Assembly: GCF_017814975.1 (NCBI RefSeq)
Contig: NZ_JAGIQA010000011.1
Coordinates: 184,316-248,315, forward strand
Source: Cupriavidus consociatus
GTDB taxonomy: Bacteria; Pseudomonadota; Gammaproteobacteria; Burkholderiales; Burkholderiaceae
Length of the DNA stretch: 64,000 nucleotides
Direction of reading: 5' to 3'
Shown piece by piece: positions 61,837-64,000 of the stretch. The notes beneath the pieces were generated by a model, which made no database searches, was not told the origin of the DNA, and saw only the letters and a program-made list of their open reading frames with translations. How positions within the stretch are numbered: position 1 is the stretch's first letter; every line of letters begins with the position of its first letter. A program made the translations under genes and the position numbers.

Positions 61837-61958
61837 GGAGACTCCGCATCGGCGCGCCCGGCGGCAAGGGCGGTCCGTCGAGACTAACGGAAGGGCGCGC
61901 TTGCCCGCAAGACGGTCTGCGCGCCACCACACACAGCCCGGCAACCGGCGGGGCGGTT

Positions 61959-63554
61959 TCAGTCGGCGAACAGATCCAGGGCTTGCTGACCGGCCACGCG
62001 TGCTGGCCTGCGTGGGGCGGTTCCCGATGCCGCGCGCACCGGCCGCATTACATCCTGAGTCATCGCCGGCGGGGTCAGTTCGAACAGGCTCGCTACCGGC
62101 AGCGGGACCGCTTCCGGCATCCACTGCGCCATGCGCGGGGCCAGGATATGGTAGGTGTCAAGGTCGAAGTGCGCCGGGGCAACGGCCAGCGCGCGGGCCT
62201 CGTCCAGCGTGGGCGAGCAGCCCAGATAGCACCAGTCGTTGGCGACATGCCACCACGTGCGTCCGGCATGCTCCTCGTGCCATGCCACCGGACCGTCAAA
62301 AGGCCACGGCACCAGTGCCAGCGGCGCGAGTGCGGTGGCCAGGCGGGCGCGGTGCGCGGCGGACGGCTCGGCGCCGACGCAGGCACCGGCGCAGCGGTGG
62401 ACCTGCCGCGCGAAGCATGGATTGCCCCGCCGCGTGGTTTTTTCCAGCGACAGCGTGGCCATGCACAGCCCGTGTTCCTCGGCCAGCCCGCGCAAGCGCG
62501 CCTCGGCCGCACCGCGGCTGCCAAAGGCGCCGAACAGATCGCGATGCCGGCAGAAATCAGTGTCGCGGCTGGTGCGCAGGCGCGGCACCGGCAACTGCGG
62601 CGGCAGCTCCCATGCGTAGAGCCAGGCATTGCTGCGCAGCAGCTGGTTGTGGACAGGCTGCATCGCCTTGACCAGCCTGGCCTCGAGCAGCAGCGCGCCG
62701 GTCTCGCCGCCGGTCTCGCGCCACTCGACCCGGCGCACCAGCCGCGCCAGCCGCATATCCTTGCCATAGCGGTAGTCGCCCGAGAAATGGGCGCCGATGC
62801 GCTGGCGCAGGTGCACGCTCTTGCCTACGTACAGCGGGACGTCGTCGTCGCCATAGAAGATATAGACACCGGGAGCGGCAGGCACGTCTTCCAGCGCGGT
62901 CTCGTCCAGGCCGGCCGGCAGGCTGGCGCGGCGCACCAGGGAGCGCACCGCGGCCTCGACCAGCTCGACGGAATACGTGTCGTGGATCTTCTGCCAGAAC
63001 TGCCAAAGCAGTTCGGCATCGGCCAGGGCGCGGTGCCGGCCCTTGGGCGTCAGGCCAAAGCGCGCGATCAGCGCATCGAGGCCATGGCGTTCCACGGAAG
63101 GGTAAAGCGAGCGCGACAGGCGTACCGTGCACAGCACATCCGCACGGAACGTGACTCCGGCGCGCCGGAACGCGTTCTTCAGGAAGCCATAGTCGAAGCG
63201 TGCGTTATGGGCCACGAAAAGACGGCCTTGCAGGCGCTCGGCAAGAGGCTCGGCGAGTGACTCGAACGTCGGCTGGCCGCGCACCATCTCGTCAGAGATG
63301 CCAGTCATGCGCTGGATAAAAGGCGGGATCCCCATGCCGGGGTCCAGCAGCGTGTCCCATTCGGTAATCCCGTCCGGGCCGACCTCGACCACGCCGATCT
63401 CGGTGATCCGGTCACGCTGGGCATCGGCCCCGGTGGTTTCGAGGTCGACAAAGACGATCGGGCGCGACAGCGCCGCGGCGAGCGCAAGGGCGTCTGCAAA
63501 GTGCTTGCCGTCCGCAGGCATGCGTGACGGCAGATAGGTGGGCATATCCGGCAT
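61959..63554 (-). CDS. DnaQ-like 3'-5' exonuclease fused to a GIY-YIG (UvrC-like) endonuclease
   Basis: A 531-residue two-domain nuclease. Residues 33-190 are a DEDDh exonuclease: D37, E39 in VDLETTG, D121 in HNARFDYGF, H174 and D179. Residues 225-310 are a GIY-YIG domain: GVYIFYG and LYVGKSVHLRQR, with a downstream Glu in LLLEARLVK. About 200 further residues are not recognised beyond a Cys-rich stretch (CRHRD, RCAGAC). Similar fusions are known in bacteria and are often annotated as DNA polymerase III epsilon-like/excinuclease Cho-like proteins; the role in excision repair is inferred. Confidence 0.9.
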   Translation of the reverse strand: MPDMPTYLPSRMPADGKHFADALALAAALSRPIVFVDLETTGADAQRDRITEIGVVEVGPDGITEWDTLLDPGMGIPPFIQRMTGISDEMVRGQPTFESLAEPLAERLQGRLFVAHNARFDYGFLKNAFRRAGVTFRADVLCTVRLSRSLYPSVERHGLDALIARFGLTPKGRHRALADAELLWQFWQKIHDTYSVELVEAAVRSLVRRASLPAGLDETALEDVPAAPGVYIFYGDDDVPLYVGKSVHLRQRIGAHFSGDYRYGKDMRLARLVRRVEWRETGGETGALLLEARLVKAMQPVHNQLLRSNAWLYAWELPPQLPVPRLRTSRDTDFCRHRDLFGAFGSRGAAEARLRGLAEEHGLCMATLSLEKTTRRGNPCFARQVHRCAGACVGAEPSAAHRARLATALAPLALVPWPFDGPVAWHEEHAGRTWWHVANDWCYLGCSPTLDEARALAVAPAHFDLDTYHILAPRMAQWMPEAVPLPVASLFELTPPAMTQDVMRPVRAASGTAPRRPARVAGQQALDLFAD

Positions 63555-63608
63555 CAGCGGATTTTAAGTGCCTGGCGATGGCGGCACGAAGAAGTTTTCG
63601 GAAACCCC

Positions 63609-63637
63609 TTGCCAAGCCCCTCGGCGTCGCTTAATAT
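63609..63637 (+). promoter_or_regulatory. Probable rRNA promoter (distal)
   Basis: TTGCCA at 63609 and TAATAT at 63632 are spaced by 17 bases, about 150 bases upstream of a second such promoter; together they look like tandem rRNA promoters. Confidence 0.6.
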
Positions 63638-63762
63638 TCGCCCCCTCGCAACACAACGCGGCGCTGCAAAGGCAGGCGCAGCAAGGGTTGCGGGGTCGAC
63701 CGGGAGGTTGGCGCGGCGAGGTTTGCAGCGCTGACCGCAGCAAAAAAAGATTGCTGAAACGG

Positions 63763-63791
63763 TTGACGAAGCGAAGAAAGCTCTGCATAAT
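63763..63791 (+). promoter_or_regulatory. Probable rRNA promoter (proximal)
   Basis: TTGACG at 63763-63768 and CATAAT at 63786-63791, 17 bases apart, preceded by an A-rich run (63742-63749) that could act as an UP element. Confidence 0.75.
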
Positions 63792-64000
63792 CTCGTTTCT
63801 CTGCTGCAAACAACGCAGCGCGCTGAACGGCAAAGCCGGTGAGCGAAGTTCTTTAACAACCAAACAACCGATAAGTGTGGGCGCTGGGTAGCGGACGCCG
63901 CTGTCTTCGGACAGTGTTGCTTCACAAGTTATACAGTGCTCGCACAGCAAAACGTGACTGGGTCTTCGGATCTGGTCAGTCAGTTTTCTGAGAGTGAGCG
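63792..64000 (+). other. Leader of an rRNA operon with boxA antiterminator
   Basis: The sequence AGTTCTTTAACAAC (63847-63860) is a boxA element, followed by the CGATAAGTGTGGGCGC string that I recall as standard before 16S rRNA genes in Cupriavidus/Ralstonia. The hairpin-forming GACTGG/CCAGTC-like ends near 63957-63980 may be part of the 16S precursor stem. The 16S gene itself should begin just beyond the window. Confidence 0.85.

Overview
The window looks like chromosomal DNA of a GC-rich betaproteobacterium of the order Burkholderiales, most probably Cupriavidus or a close Ralstonia-group relative. This rests on very high GC with strong GC3 bias, four orphan Bug/TTT-type periplasmic receptors, many IclR, LysR and MarR regulators beside catabolic operons, and an rRNA-operon leader with boxA at the right end. 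I see no insertion sequence, integrase, tRNA, CRISPR array or phage gene.

Region 1 (about 0-12.2 kb, + strand) is one long catabolic operon: small HTH-like protein, Rieske oxygenase, SDR, cupin, IclR regulator, a second SDR with altered catalytic residues, TPP-dependent enzyme, L-aspartate dehydrogenase, aldehyde dehydrogenase, ring-cleavage-type VOC dioxygenase, Rieske reductase and an AAHS-type transporter. The parts suggest uptake, hydroxylation and cleavage of an aromatic acid. The substrate cannot be read from sequence, and the aspartate dehydrogenase is an unusual partner.

Region 2 (12.2-24.2 kb) holds two Bug receptors, a TauD/TfdA-type dioxygenase, LysR and MarR regulators, and a complete molybdenum hydroxylase (large, FAD and 2Fe-2S subunits plus a CoxG-like protein). 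It ends in a second IclR regulator, very similar to the one in region 1, and a further Bug receptor.

Region 3 (24.2-34.9 kb) is mostly on the minus strand: a third IclR regulator, a flavoprotein hydroxylase, a DUF2848 protein that resembles fumarylacetoacetate hydrolases, a leucine-type binding protein beside a broken livG fragment, an amidase, a cupin and an HpaB/HpaC-type two-component monooxygenase. A stand-alone IscS and a MarR regulator follow. This looks like a second aromatic or N-heteroaromatic pathway.

Region 4 (35.5-44.1 kb) has visibly lower GC and a glutathione/CoA theme: chromene-carboxylate-isomerase-like protein, two family III CoA transferases, LysR, GST, glutathione-reductase-like flavoprotein, Bug receptor and two unknown small genes. 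It reads as an acquired block.

Region 5 (44.1-56 kb) is an acyl-CoA catabolic regulon: two acyl-CoA dehydrogenases, acyl-CoA synthetase, a large MalT-like LuxR regulator, nitroreductase, enoyl-CoA hydratase, nitronate-monooxygenase-type flavoprotein, thioesterase and thiolase. A 16-bp inverted repeat occurs exactly three times, plus one near-copy, only in front of these acyl-CoA genes; it is the most striking unexplained signal I found.

Region 6 (56-64 kb) contains histidine phosphatase, TetR, VIT-family transporter, LysR with GST, a PNPOx-like protein, a lipoprotein, and an exonuclease/GIY-YIG fusion protein, followed by tandem promoters and the leader of an rRNA operon whose 16S gene starts just beyond the window.
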